From positions 1-48,591 of the forward strand of contig CAQPBJ010000015.1 in the NCBI GenBank assembly GCA_948852945.1: DNA of 48,591 nt, in the 5' to 3' direction. Position numbers and translations under genes: made by a program. The notes beneath the pieces were generated by a model that worked only from the letters and a program-made list of their open reading frames with translations, had not been told where the DNA came from and ran no database searches. Shown here piece by piece: positions 32,755 to 42,136 of this stretch. Position 1 is the first letter of the stretch; the number at the start of each line of letters is the position of its first letter. The stretch is from an uncultured Clostridia bacterium (GTDB lineage Bacteria > Bacillota > Clostridia > TANB77 > CAG-508).

Positions 32755-35319
32755 ATGTATATTTTCAATAGGATTACAGTAGTTCCACAATTACCAAAGG
32801 AGTTAAAAAGACTATCAGAAATAGCAAATAATTTATGGTGGTCATGGAATACAGAATTTTTAAAAATATTTAAGATGATTGATCCAGACTTATGGGAGAG
32901 AATTGAAAAAAATCCAACCAAATTTTTAAAATTAGTGGCACAAGAAAAAATAGAAAAAGCTGCTAAAAATGAAGAAATTTTAAAAGCATATGAAAATGTA
33001 GTTGCAAACTACGAAAATTATATATATAGCAAAGATACTTGGTTTGCTAAAAAATATCCAAACAATAAAAAAGATTTAATAGCATATTTTTCAGCTGAAT
33101 ATGGGCTAGATGAAATAGTTCCAATATATTCAGGAGGATTAGGAATTCTTTCAGGAGACCATTTAAAATCAGCTAGTGATTTGGGTATTCCTTTAGTAGC
33201 AGTTGGGCTATTATATAAAAACGGATACTTTAATCAAAAAATAAATGGATATGGTCAGCAAGAGCAAGAATATAATAACCTAGATTTATATAACTTACCA
33301 ATAAATCCAGTAAAAACAGAAGAAGATAAAGATATGATTCTAGAAATACCAATGCTAGGAAACACATTATATCTAAAAATCTGGAAAATAGAAGTAGGTA
33401 GAGTAAGTTTATATTTAATGGATTCTGATATAGAACAAAATCCAGAAGAATACAGAGATATCACATTAAAATTATATGGTGGAGATAAAGAAATGAGAAT
33501 AAGACAAGAAATTGTCTTAGGAATGGCTGGAGTACAACTACTAAAAGAATTAGGAATGAATCCAACAGTATATCATATGAACGAAGGACATTCATCATTC
33601 TTAACACTACAATTAATAAAAGATACTATGAAAGAAAAAGAAGTATCTTTCCAAATAGCAAAAGAAATAGTTACATCACAAACAGCATTCACAACACATA
33701 CGCCAGTTCCAGCAGGAAACGATATATTTGATTTAGGATTAATAGATAAATATTTTTCAGGAATGTGGGAAGAATTTGGAATATCACGTGATGAATTCAT
33801 GAAATTAGGAATGAAAGAAACAGTTGAATTAGAACCAGGATTCAATATGGGAATGTTAGCATTAAGAATAGCTGGAAAGAAAAATGGAGTAAGTAAACTT
33901 CACGGAGCTGTTTCTAGAGAACTATTTTCAGATGTATGGCCAGATATAGCAGCAAATGAATCACCAATAACTTATGTTACAAATGGTATTCACACATGCA
34001 CATGGCTAGCACCAAATTTAAAAAGTTTATATAATGAATACTTAATGCCATATTGGCAAGACAATATTCAAGATGATAACACTTGGAAAAAGATAAATTC
34101 AATTCCAGATGAAAGACTATGGAAAGAACACTTAAAAAGAAAAGAAAAATTAATGGAGCTAGTTAAGAGAAACATTACTGAAAGATACAAAAGAAGTGGC
34201 TACAGCTATGATGATATAAATGAAGTTGTAAACAAATTAAATCCAAATGCATTAACAATAGGATTCTCTAGAAGATTTGCTACATACAAAAGAGCAACAT
34301 TAATTTTCAGAGACATTGAAAGATTAACACAAATATTAAATCAAGAAAACAGACCAGTACAATTAATATTTGCAGGAAAAGCACATCCTGCAGATGTAGA
34401 AGGTCAAAATTTGATAAAACAAATACATGAAATCTCACTAATGCCACAATTTAAAGGAAAGATATTCATACTAGAAAATTATAATATAGGAATGTCAAGA
34501 TACTTAATAAGTGGTGTAGATGTATGGTTAAATAATCCAAGAAGACCAATGGAAGCATCAGGAACATCCGGAGAAAAAGCATCTGTAAATGGAGTAGTAA
34601 ACTTCAGTGTATTAGATGGATGGTGGGCTGAAGGATATGATACAACAAATGGTTGGGCAATAGGAACAGAAACAGATTATGATTCATATGAAATACAAGA
34701 TAACGCAGACAGCGACAGCATATACAGCACATTAGAAAACAAAATAATACCAGCATACTACAAACAAAATGATAAAGGAATTTCAAAAGACTGGTTAAAA
34801 TACATGAAAAATTCTATAATCACTACAGGTGGAAAATATTCAACATCAAGAATGCTAGTTGACTATGTAGAACAAATATATATGCCATTATGTGAATTAC
34901 ATAATAAACACTATAAAGAATTAGACAATATTAATACATATGTAAAATGGAAAAAAGCAGCTAAAGAAAGATGGCAAGAAATAGACATAACACAAGAAAG
35001 CAATATTGATAATGTAAAAATGAATGCTGGAGACATAATAGAAGTAAATTGCAAAGTAAGATTACCAAACTTTGAACCAGAAAATGTATCAATTCAAGTT
35101 TACTATGGACAAATATTAGATAACGGAACAGTAAATAATATATGTGTCACAGAAATGAAGAAAACAGAAGAAAATAAAGAAGAAAATACATATAGTTATT
35201 CAGCTAAAATAAAATTAACAACAGGAGGAAATTTTGGTTATACATTTAGAGCAATGCCAAAACATGAAATGTTGTTAGAGTCAGAAAATATGAATTTAGT
35301 AAAATGGATGACAAAATAA
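32755..35319 (+). CDS. glgP: Alpha-glucan (glycogen) phosphorylase, DUF3417-containing subtype
   Basis: This GT35 enzyme releases glucose-1-phosphate from alpha-1,4-glucans. The 854-residue protein belongs to the subtype with an N-terminal DUF3417 domain (LSEIANNLWWSWNTEF, about residues 19-34). Then come AYFSAEYGLDEIVPIYSGGL, LGIPLVAVGLLYKNGYF, YHMNEGHSSFLTL and THTPVPAGNDIF. The pyridoxal-phosphate Lys lies in EASGTSGEKASVNGV (about residue 609), with SVLDGWWAEGYD following. AGGAGG precedes the ATG. No other glycogen genes are near. It is followed by a terminator and pyk, which fits glucan breakdown feeding glycolysis. Confidence 0.95.
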   Translation: MYIFNRITVVPQLPKELKRLSEIANNLWWSWNTEFLKIFKMIDPDLWERIEKNPTKFLKLVAQEKIEKAAKNEEILKAYENVVANYENYIYSKDTWFAKKYPNNKKDLIAYFSAEYGLDEIVPIYSGGLGILSGDHLKSASDLGIPLVAVGLLYKNGYFNQKINGYGQQEQEYNNLDLYNLPINPVKTEEDKDMILEIPMLGNTLYLKIWKIEVGRVSLYLMDSDIEQNPEEYRDITLKLYGGDKEMRIRQEIVLGMAGVQLLKELGMNPTVYHMNEGHSSFLTLQLIKDTMKEKEVSFQIAKEIVTSQTAFTTHTPVPAGNDIFDLGLIDKYFSGMWEEFGISRDEFMKLGMKETVELEPGFNMGMLALRIAGKKNGVSKLHGAVSRELFSDVWPDIAANESPITYVTNGIHTCTWLAPNLKSLYNEYLMPYWQDNIQDDNTWKKINSIPDERLWKEHLKRKEKLMELVKRNITERYKRSGYSYDDINEVVNKLNPNALTIGFSRRFATYKRATLIFRDIERLTQILNQENRPVQLIFAGKAHPADVEGQNLIKQIHEISLMPQFKGKIFILENYNIGMSRYLISGVDVWLNNPRRPMEASGTSGEKASVNGVVNFSVLDGWWAEGYDTTNGWAIGTETDYDSYEIQDNADSDSIYSTLENKIIPAYYKQNDKGISKDWLKYMKNSIITTGGKYSTSRMLVDYVEQIYMPLCELHNKHYKELDNINTYVKWKKAAKERWQEIDITQESNIDNVKMNAGDIIEVNCKVRLPNFEPENVSIQVYYGQILDNGTVNNICVTEMKKTEENKEENTYSYSAKIKLTTGGNFGYTFRAMPKHEMLLESENMNLVKWMTK

Positions 35320-35322
35320 ACT

Positions 35323-35352
35323 AAAAAGCGGAAATTCTATTTCCGCTTTAAA
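35323..35352 (+). terminator. Terminator after glgP
   Basis: AAAGCGGAAA pairs with TTTCCGCTTT around a short loop, followed by an AT-rich tract. Confidence 0.8.
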
Positions 35353-35451
35353 ATTACTATAAAAATATTATTGTTCTTAACTAATTACAAATAATGCAAA
35401 TATAATATAAATAACGGAGAATACTAAATATAACAAAATATTATAAAACTA

Positions 35452-35479
35452 TTGAAAAAAACATATTTTGTGATAAAAT
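35452..35479 (+). promoter_or_regulatory. Sigma-A promoter of pyk
   Basis: TTGAAA (35452-35457) and TGATAAAAT with -10 at 35474-35479, spacer 16 bp. Confidence 0.7.
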
Positions 35480-35522
35480 AATCGTTGGTAAAATTGAATT
35501 TTATAAAAAGGAGATAAAAATA

Positions 35523-36956
35523 ATGAAAAATTTAAGAAAAACAAAGATAGTTGGAACAATAGGACCTGCTAGTGAAAACATGCTAGAGGAACTATTTGAG
35601 GCAGGACTAAATGTATGTAGAATTAACTATTCACATGGTAGCTGGGAAGAACAAGCAGAAAAATCAGAAACTATAATGAGAATAAGAGAAGAAAAAGACC
35701 TACCAATTCCTATGATACTAGATATGAGAGGACCAGAAATCAGAACAGGTATGTTATACACTGGAAAAAATACAAAAATAGAATTAAAAGATGGTCAAAA
35801 ATTCATATTAACAAATCAAGACGTAGTAGGAAACGAAGAAAAAGTTTCAGTTACTTATAAAGAATTATACAAAGACGTACAACCAGGAACAAAAATATTA
35901 ATAGACGATGGAGCTATAGAATTAAAAGTTGATGAAGTAGCAGGAGAAGACATTGTTTGTACAGTAGTTCACGGAAATGGACTAGGATCTAGAAAAACTA
36001 TGAACTTACCTGGAACAGTAATAAGATTACCTGCATTAGCTGAAAAAGATATAGATGATTTAAAAACAGCTTGCGAACATGATTATGATTATGTTGCAGT
36101 TTCTTTTGCTAGAAACGAAGATGATATTAATCAAGTTAGAAAAGTATTAGATGAAAACGGAGGTAAAGATATAAAAATCATTACTAAAGTTGAAAATGTT
36201 GAAGGTCTTTCTAACATGGAACAAATAGTAAACTTAGCAGATGCACAAATGATTGCACGTGGTGATATGGCTACAGAAACAGACTTTACAGAACCACCTG
36301 TAATGCAAAAGAAATTTATTAAATTATCAAACAGAGCTAATAAACCAGCTATAACAGCAACACAAATGTTAGAATCAATGACACACCAACCATTACCAAC
36401 TAGAGCAGAAGCATCAGACGTTGCAAACGCAATTTATGATAGAACTAGTGCAATAATGCTTTCAGGAGAATGTGCTATGGGTGATTATCCATTAGAATGC
36501 GTTCAAACAATGGATAAAATAGCTAAAAGAGTAGAACCAACAATAAACTATTGGAAAAGATTTGACCAAAATGAAAATTATGAACTAAATGATTTAGAAG
36601 ACAATGTAGCATATTCAGTATGCGTTATGGCAAAAAACATAAAAGCAGATGCAATTATATGCTATACAAACACAGGAAAATCAGCTAGAAGATTATCAGG
36701 ATTAGGAGCAGGATGCCCAATATTAGCTGTTACAAACAATAAAAGAACATTCCGTCAATTAGCATTAGCATGGAACGTATTTCCAGTATATGTTGAAGAT
36801 GAAAATATCAACAATGTAATCGAAAAAGGTATTGAAAAACACAAAAAATTAGGAAACTTAGAAAAAGGAGACACTGTTGTAGTTTCAGGTGGAGATAAAA
36901 TATTACCAGACTATAAAATGAGCAAAACAATTGGTGGATTTTTAACTATTGAATAA
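35523..36956 (+). CDS. pyk: Pyruvate kinase
   Basis: Transfers phosphate from PEP to ADP. The 477-residue protein has KTKIVGTIGPAS-like RKTKIVGTIGPAS near the start, CRINYSHGSWEEQ, MILDMRGPEIRTG with the Glu that marks K+-dependent enzymes, the metal/phosphoryl Lys region ITKVENVEGL, and ARGDMATETDF in place of the more usual ARGDLGVE. ATQMLESMT and RAEASDVANAIYD follow. It lacks the extra PEP-utiliser C-domain of Geobacillus-type enzymes. An AAAAGGAG site precedes the ATG. Single-gene transcript, with its own promoter and a downstream hairpin. Confidence 0.96.
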   Translation: MKNLRKTKIVGTIGPASENMLEELFEAGLNVCRINYSHGSWEEQAEKSETIMRIREEKDLPIPMILDMRGPEIRTGMLYTGKNTKIELKDGQKFILTNQDVVGNEEKVSVTYKELYKDVQPGTKILIDDGAIELKVDEVAGEDIVCTVVHGNGLGSRKTMNLPGTVIRLPALAEKDIDDLKTACEHDYDYVAVSFARNEDDINQVRKVLDENGGKDIKIITKVENVEGLSNMEQIVNLADAQMIARGDMATETDFTEPPVMQKKFIKLSNRANKPAITATQMLESMTHQPLPTRAEASDVANAIYDRTSAIMLSGECAMGDYPLECVQTMDKIAKRVEPTINYWKRFDQNENYELNDLEDNVAYSVCVMAKNIKADAIICYTNTGKSARRLSGLGAGCPILAVTNNKRTFRQLALAWNVFPVYVEDENINNVIEKGIEKHKKLGNLEKGDTVVVSGGDKILPDYKMSKTIGGFLTIE

Positions 36957-37004
36957 TTTAAAAATATATAATATAATTTTAACAATTAAATAATAAAATA
37001 CTAT

Positions 37005-37034
37005 AAAGGAGAGACAAAAAACAACTCTCCTTTT
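37005..37034 (+). terminator. Terminator after pyk
   Basis: AAAGGAGAG pairs with CTCTCCTTT, followed by T; the real RBS (AAGGAGG) of the next gene lies just after. Confidence 0.7.
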
Positions 37035-37055
37035 ATGAATTAAGGAGGAACTAAA

Positions 37056-37715
37056 ATGGAAGAAACTTATGTACAAAGTACTAATAAAACAATTGCATCA
37101 AGTTTACTTTGGATGTTCTTTGGATTATTAAGTACTGGAATTATCGCAGCTGTTACTTACTACACAGGAGCTTTTGTTGAAGTAGCAACAACTGCATGGC
37201 CAATGCTATTAATAACAGAAGTTGTAGTAGCAATAGTATTTGGACTTTTCTTTAATAAACTATCAGCAGGAGTAGCAACATTCTTATTTTTCTTATACTC
37301 AATGATAACAGGAGCAACTTTCTCAATAATATTCGTTGCATATGATTTAACAACAATAGGATATGCACTATTTGCAACAGCAGGATTTTTTGGAATATTA
37401 GCATACATGGGATATAAAACAGAAAGAGACTTAAGTAAATTTGGAAATGTATTAATGGCAGCACTAATAATGGCATTAATAGTAACAGTAATAAACATAT
37501 TCTTAGGAAGCTCAACATTAGATATTGTATTAGATTGGGTAATATTAGGAGTGTTTGCAGGACTTACAATCTACGATATGAACAAAATAAAAGTACTAAG
37601 TGAAATAGGATATGACCCAGAAAAAACAGCAATATATGGAGCAATGCAATTATACTTAGACTTTATAAATATATTCTTAAGAATTTTACAATTATTTGGA
37701 TCAAGAAAAGATTAA
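37056..37715 (+). CDS. Bax inhibitor-1 / YccA family membrane protein
   Basis: The 219-residue protein has about seven hydrophobic helices and begins MEETYVQSTNKTIASSLLWMFFG-type sequence with a short cytoplasmic start. Typical features of the family are the GATFSIIFVAYDLTTIGYAL stretch, TAGFFGILAYMGYKTERDLS, and the C-terminal GVFAGLTIYDMNKIKVL followed by YGAMQLYLDFINIFLRIL, where conserved Asp residues form a pH/Ca2+-sensing pair in relatives. Function in bacteria is poorly defined (Ca2+ leak, membrane protein quality control). AAGGAGG precedes the ATG; a terminator follows. Confidence 0.92.
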   Translation: MEETYVQSTNKTIASSLLWMFFGLLSTGIIAAVTYYTGAFVEVATTAWPMLLITEVVVAIVFGLFFNKLSAGVATFLFFLYSMITGATFSIIFVAYDLTTIGYALFATAGFFGILAYMGYKTERDLSKFGNVLMAALIMALIVTVINIFLGSSTLDIVLDWVILGVFAGLTIYDMNKIKVLSEIGYDPEKTAIYGAMQLYLDFINIFLRILQLFGSRKD

Positions 37716-37720
37716 TATTT

Positions 37721-37752
37721 AAAAGACTAGCAAGTAAAGCTAGTCTTTTATT
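37721..37752 (+). terminator. Terminator after the Bax-inhibitor-like gene
   Basis: AAAAGACTAGC pairs with GCTAGTCTTTT around a short loop. Confidence 0.85.
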
Positions 37753-37768
37753 ATGCCTAATTTAAATA

Positions 37769-37797
37769 TTGATTACAAATCATTAATTTGATAAAAT
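37769..37797 (+). promoter_or_regulatory. Promoter of dgkA
   Basis: TTGATT (37769-37774) and TAAAAT (37792-37797), 17-bp spacer, 29 bp before the start codon. Confidence 0.6.
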
Positions 37798-37826
37798 CAA
37801 GTGGAGATTAAATAAAGAGGGATTTT

Positions 37827-38174
37827 ATGAAAAGATTTTTAAATTCATTTGTACATGCATTTGAAGGAATAATAAGAACTATTAAAGAGGAAAGAAATAT
37901 AAAAATACATCTATTAGCAGTAATAGTAGTTATAAGTATGGGATTAATATATAAAATATCTATAGTAGAATGGATGATATGTCTAGTATTATTCGGATTG
38001 GTAATTTCAACAGAAATTATAAATACAAGTATAGAAAGAGCAGTAGATTTAATTTCCAAAGAAAAAAGCGATTTAGCAAAAATGGCAAAAGATGCAGCGG
38101 CAGGAGCTGTACTTGTAAACGCAATTATTTCAGCAATAATTGCAGGAATAATATGGATTCCAAAAATATTTTAA
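37827..38174 (+). CDS. dgkA: Diacylglycerol / undecaprenol kinase
   Basis: The 115-residue protein has the short three-helix form of prokaryotic DAGK, which in Gram-positives phosphorylates undecaprenol. Conserved segments are FVHAFEGIIRTIKEERNIKIH, LLAVIVVISMGLIYKIS and the active-site helix STEIINTSIERAVDLIS, followed by KMAKDAAAGAVLVNAI. GAGGG precedes the ATG. With uppP elsewhere in the window, it covers both ends of undecaprenyl-phosphate recovery. The TfoX-like gene follows by 18 bp. Confidence 0.94.
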   Translation: MKRFLNSFVHAFEGIIRTIKEERNIKIHLLAVIVVISMGLIYKISIVEWMICLVLFGLVISTEIINTSIERAVDLISKEKSDLAKMAKDAAAGAVLVNAIISAIIAGIIWIPKIF

Positions 38175-38192
38175 ATAAAAGGAGAATAAAAA

Positions 38193-38513
38193 ATGGCAAC
38201 AACAATAGATTATATAGAATATGTATGTGAGCAAATACAAGGTATTGGTGAAATCAGATATAAGAAAATGTTTGGAGAATACATGGTGTATGTAAATGAC
38301 AAGCCAGTAATTATAGTATGTGATAATAATCCATTTGTAAAAAAATTAGACTGCATACAAGAAATGATGAAAGATGCAGAAACAGGATATCCATATAAAG
38401 GAGCAAAAGAGCATTATATATTAGATATAGACAATTCAGAATTTTGCAAAAAAATAGTAACAGAAGTAGAAAAGGTAACACCATTGCCAAAACCAAGAAA
38501 GAAGAAAGAGTAA
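38193..38513 (+). CDS. TfoX N-terminal-domain protein
   Basis: The 106-residue protein matches the TfoX_N domain alone: IGEIRYKKMFGEYMVYVNDKPV near the start (IRYKKMFGEYMVYV), then VKKLDCIQEMM and PYKGAKEHYILDID, ending in a basic PKPRKKKE tail. Stand-alone TfoX_N proteins are common in Firmicutes; a competence role as in gamma-proteobacterial TfoX/Sxy has not been shown. AAAGGAG precedes the ATG; it is probably co-transcribed with dgkA. Confidence 0.85.
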   Translation: MATTIDYIEYVCEQIQGIGEIRYKKMFGEYMVYVNDKPVIIVCDNNPFVKKLDCIQEMMKDAETGYPYKGAKEHYILDIDNSEFCKKIVTEVEKVTPLPKPRKKKE

Positions 38514-38521
38514 TATACTTA

Positions 38522-38550
38522 TTGCTATTTTCAAAAATAGATTATATAAT
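38522..38550 (+). promoter_or_regulatory. Sigma-A promoter of the COG2509 flavoprotein gene
   Basis: TTGCTA (38522-38527) and a perfect TATAAT (38545-38550), 17-bp spacer. Confidence 0.75.
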
Positions 38551-38595
38551 CGGATAGGGAAACCCTAAAATACTTATTTTAGAAAGGATAAGGCT

Positions 38596-40038
38596 ATGAA
38601 TAAAAAATACGATATAATTGCAGTAGGAATGGGACCAGGAGCTGTTTTTATGGCATATGAACTAGTAAAGCAAAACAGTGGCAAAAAAATATTATTAATA
38701 GAACAAGGAAAAAGAGTAGAAAAAAGAAATTGCCCAATAGAAAAAACAGGAAAGTGTACAAAATGTAAACCATTTTGCAATATAACTAGTGGTTTCTCAG
38801 GAGCAGGAGCTTTTTCAGATGGAAAACTATCATTATATAATGAAGAAGATGATGATATTTATGTAGGAGGAGAACTACACAAATATATAGGGATACAAAA
38901 AACAAAAAAATTAATAGATTACACAGATCAAATTTACCTTGAATTTGGAGCAGATAAAAAACTAGAAGGAATAGAATTTAAAGAAGAAGTAAGCAAAATA
39001 AAGAAAAAAGCTAAAAAAGAAAATTTAAATTTAATAGATATTCCAATTAGACACTTAGGAACTGAAAAAGCACATGAATTATATGGAAAAATAGAAAAAT
39101 ACATAGAAGATAATGGCGTAGAGTTAATGTTTGAAACAATAGTTGATGACTTAAAAATAGAAAACGGAATTTGTACAGGAGTAAAAGTAAAAAATGCTAA
39201 AGAAGTAGAAAATGAAAAAGCTGAACTTGAAACAATAGAAGCAGAAAAAGTTGTAGTTGCAGTAGGTAGAAAAGGAGCAAACTGGTTAGTTGATATGTGT
39301 AATAAATATAACATAGAAACTAAAGCAGGATGTGTTGATATTGGCATAAGATATGAATTACCAGATTCAGTAATGAAAGACATAAATCATTATATGTATG
39401 AAGGAAAAATAATTGGAAGACCATGGCCATTCCAAGATAAAGTAAGAACATTCTGTCAAAACCCAAGCGGATTTGTATCATCAGAAGTGTATGACCACAA
39501 CCTAACATTAGTAAATGGACATTCATATAAAGATAAAAAAAGCACAAATACAAATTTAGCAATATTAGTGTCTCATAATTTTACATACCCATTTAATAAA
39601 CCAATAGATTATGGTAGAAATGTAGCAAAAAATTTAAATGAGCTAGGAAATGGAAATGTCGTAGTACAAAGATTAGGTGATATTTCAAGAGGAAAAAGAA
39701 CATGGCAAGAAGAATTAGATAGAAATAGTGTAGAGCCAACATTAAAATCAGCAGTTCCAGGAGATATTACCTTTGCAATAGGATATAGAACAATGACAGA
39801 TATATTGCAATTTATAAAACAAGTAGACAAAGTAGTAGAAGGATTTGCAAACCCAGATAACCTTTTATATGGACCAGAAATAAAATTTTATAGCAACAAA
39901 TTATCAATAGATGAAAAATTTGAAACAAGTATAAAAGGATTATATTCAATTGGAGACGGAGGAGGAATGACAAGAGGATTAATGATGGCATCATGTTCAG
40001 GGGTACAAATGGCAAGAAATTTATTAGATATTGAATAA
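38596..40038 (+). CDS. FAD-dependent oxidoreductase (COG2509 type)
   Basis: The 480-residue protein has an N-terminal FAD site (YDIIAVGMGPGAVFMAYEL) and then a Cys-rich segment (NCPIEKTGKCTKCKPFCNI, about residues 48-66) that may bind a metal or cluster. GFSGAGAFSDGKLSLYNE follows. VVVAVGRKGANWL and the C-terminal IKGLYSIGDGGGMTRGLMMA are typical of uncharacterised COG2509 dehydrogenases related to HI0933-like and GidA-like flavoproteins. Substrate unknown. An AAAGGAT site precedes the ATG. Native codon use; it is the last native gene before the foreign-looking block. Confidence 0.88.
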   Translation: MNKKYDIIAVGMGPGAVFMAYELVKQNSGKKILLIEQGKRVEKRNCPIEKTGKCTKCKPFCNITSGFSGAGAFSDGKLSLYNEEDDDIYVGGELHKYIGIQKTKKLIDYTDQIYLEFGADKKLEGIEFKEEVSKIKKKAKKENLNLIDIPIRHLGTEKAHELYGKIEKYIEDNGVELMFETIVDDLKIENGICTGVKVKNAKEVENEKAELETIEAEKVVVAVGRKGANWLVDMCNKYNIETKAGCVDIGIRYELPDSVMKDINHYMYEGKIIGRPWPFQDKVRTFCQNPSGFVSSEVYDHNLTLVNGHSYKDKKSTNTNLAILVSHNFTYPFNKPIDYGRNVAKNLNELGNGNVVVQRLGDISRGKRTWQEELDRNSVEPTLKSAVPGDITFAIGYRTMTDILQFIKQVDKVVEGFANPDNLLYGPEIKFYSNKLSIDEKFETSIKGLYSIGDGGGMTRGLMMASCSGVQMARNLLDIE

Positions 40039-40050
40039 AAAATATTATTT

Positions 40051-40086
40051 AAAAAGTGAGAGGTGTAGCTCTTGCTTTTTTCTTTT
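40051..40086 (+). terminator. Terminator after the COG2509 gene
   Basis: AAAAAGTGAGAG pairs with CTCTTGCTTTTT with two G-T wobbles, then more T. Confidence 0.75.
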
Positions 40087-40123
40087 CTAAAACAAAATTA
40101 TGCAGTAGTTGTTTACATAAAGT

Positions 40124-40152
40124 TTTACAAACAAGTCAAAAAATGGTATAAT
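40124..40152 (+). promoter_or_regulatory. Promoter of the unknown membrane protein gene
   Basis: TTTACA (40124-40129) and TATAAT (40147-40152), 17-bp spacer. The leader holds a TTGGGA/TCCCAA hairpin (40184-40199) before CGGAGG. Confidence 0.75.
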
Positions 40153-40221
40153 TAAAGGGCAAGCAAATAGCAACTTATTAACAATTGGGAGCTTTCCCAA
40201 CCACACACGGAGGTTTTCAGT

Positions 40222-41973
40222 ATGAAAAAAGAGAAACAGACATCCTTGCTCAAAGAAGCAATAGCAGTACGTCGGACAATAATAATCGGCGTATCAGCAA
40301 TTATCAGCTTAATTGTCGGACTTCTGGTCAACTATCTGGCATTACCCGCACAGACCATTCATTCGAGTGGCTGGTGGTGGTTCTGGATAATGATTGGAGT
40401 CGTCTTTACCATCTCTGCATGCGTAGCACAAGCAATATGTAACAATATCACATACGAAAGTGAAAAACCCGTTATAGGAATAATATTCGGAATTGTCACA
40501 GGAGTATTAGTTGTTGCCATGTTTGTTACGTCAATATCAGGATGGAAATGTGCTCATGCGGAACAGTATGCTAACCTTATAAAAATTGAGGAAGGCAACT
40601 TTGAAAAAGATATTCCGCAGATGACAAGCGAAGCTGTAATTGTTGACATGAAAACTGCTCAGAGATTGGGTGACAGAACTATCGGCACTATAAAACATGC
40701 TAGCTGGTATGAGGCAGACGATGAGTATGATTTGATTGAGGTAAATGGTGAATATTACCGGATATCAAGCATCAAATACGGTGGTCTGTTTGAATATTGG
40801 AAAGCAAGCTCAGAAGGCATTCCTGGATATATTTTGGTGAACGCCAAGACCCAGGAAGCAAAATATGTACCGCTTGACGAAGGTATGAAATATGCACCAT
40901 CAGCATTCTTTGGTCATGACTTAAGTCGTCATTTGCATAAGCAGCATCCGGACTATATGTACGGAAAAAGTTTCTTCGAAATCGATGACGAAGGCAATCC
41001 GTATTGGATTACAGGTGCAGGAACAGCTCAGATAGGCATGAGAGGTGCACCGATGATCAACAAAATTGTCATTACAAATGCTATAACTGGTGAATCAGAA
41101 GAATATCCTATAGATGAAGTACCTGACTGGGTAGATCATGCGTATGGGGTAGACTATATGATGACTAGGATAAACTGGCATTATCGTTATCAGGAAGGCT
41201 GGTTTAATCCTTCTAAAACCAATATATACAAAACAGCATACTCTTATAAAACCAGTAAGAATAGTGGAGAAGAAAATAAATTCACACCATTTGACGGATA
41301 TAATAGTATGGTAGATTCAAATGGAGATATTTGGTTTAACACAGGAATAACACCAGCAAATGCTGCAGAAACAAACGTAGGATTTATTCTGATTAGTCCG
41401 AAAACTGGTCAGGTAAAATACTACACATGTGAAGGTGCAGAAGAATCCTCGGCTCAGGGAGCCGCCGAAGGCTTGGTACAGAATTTAGGATACTCAGCAT
41501 CTTTCCCGAACATCGTAAATGTAGATGGGAATGCAGCGTACTTCATGGTACTGAAAGACAACGCAGGATTAGTGCAACGATATGCACTCTGCAATGTTAA
41601 TCAATATTCAAAAGTAGCTCAGGCAGAAACCATTGAAGAAGCTTTGAAATTGTATAGGCAAAAGATGAACTATGTGACCATGGAAGACTTCAAAGAAGAG
41701 CCTGATTTTACTACAGTAGAACACGGAGAACCGTTGCCAAAGGAAGAACACGATGTTGTAGAAACAACCGGTGTTGTATCTGAGGTAACAGAGGCACAGA
41801 TTGAAGGATATACCTTCTATTATTTTACAATTGAAGGAAGCGAAAGTATCTTTATGTCTTCGATTGAGAACAGTAATCTGCAGCCACTGAAACTGAAGGC
41901 TGGCACAGAAGTAACGGTTATGTCTTACACTGAAAAGGATGTAGAGATAGTTACTGAAATTACAATTAAATAG
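40222..41973 (+). CDS. Unknown membrane protein with large C-terminal domain, foreign-looking codon use
   Basis: I do not recognise a family. Three hydrophobic helices lie in the first 120 residues (about 17-42, 50-75 and 83-107), followed by about 450 mostly soluble residues rich in Tyr and Trp (EYPIDEVPDWVDHAYGVDYM, INWHYRYQEGWFNPSKTNIY). The middle has strand-and-turn stretches, such as DSNGDIWFNTGI and LISPKTGQVKYYTCEGA, that suggest a beta-propeller-like or repeat fold. The last 70 residues (VETTGVVSEVTEAQIEGYTF) look like a small beta-barrel. CGGAGG precedes the ATG. G and C at third positions are frequent, with a more AT-rich patch near 41215-41400. It forms a 4-kb foreign-looking block with purB. 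Confidence 0.75.
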   Translation: MKKEKQTSLLKEAIAVRRTIIIGVSAIISLIVGLLVNYLALPAQTIHSSGWWWFWIMIGVVFTISACVAQAICNNITYESEKPVIGIIFGIVTGVLVVAMFVTSISGWKCAHAEQYANLIKIEEGNFEKDIPQMTSEAVIVDMKTAQRLGDRTIGTIKHASWYEADDEYDLIEVNGEYYRISSIKYGGLFEYWKASSEGIPGYILVNAKTQEAKYVPLDEGMKYAPSAFFGHDLSRHLHKQHPDYMYGKSFFEIDDEGNPYWITGAGTAQIGMRGAPMINKIVITNAITGESEEYPIDEVPDWVDHAYGVDYMMTRINWHYRYQEGWFNPSKTNIYKTAYSYKTSKNSGEENKFTPFDGYNSMVDSNGDIWFNTGITPANAAETNVGFILISPKTGQVKYYTCEGAEESSAQGAAEGLVQNLGYSASFPNIVNVDGNAAYFMVLKDNAGLVQRYALCNVNQYSKVAQAETIEEALKLYRQKMNYVTMEDFKEEPDFTTVEHGEPLPKEEHDVVETTGVVSEVTEAQIEGYTFYYFTIEGSESIFMSSIENSNLQPLKLKAGTEVTVMSYTEKDVEIVTEITIK

Positions 41974-42031
41974 CGAATTCTAGACAAAGAAAAAACGTTT
42001 GCTTGCACGAACATCATGTCTAGGATAAATA

Positions 42032-42061
42032 AAGGAGGGGGACCAGTTGGTACCCCTCCTC
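42032..42061 (+). terminator. GC-rich terminator
   Basis: GGAGGGG pairs with CCCCTCC across ACCAGTTGGTA, which itself can pair inside. Composition is unlike the native AT-rich terminators. Confidence 0.7.
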
Positions 42062-42107
42062 TCCATGTAATAAAAAAATAATAATAGAAATACAGATGTT
42101 AACATAA

Positions 42108-42136
42108 TTTACAAATAAAATAAAGTATGATATACT
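42108..42136 (+). promoter_or_regulatory. Promoter of purB
   Basis: TTTACA (42108-42113) and TGATATACT with -10 at 42131-42136, 17-bp spacer. Confidence 0.75.
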
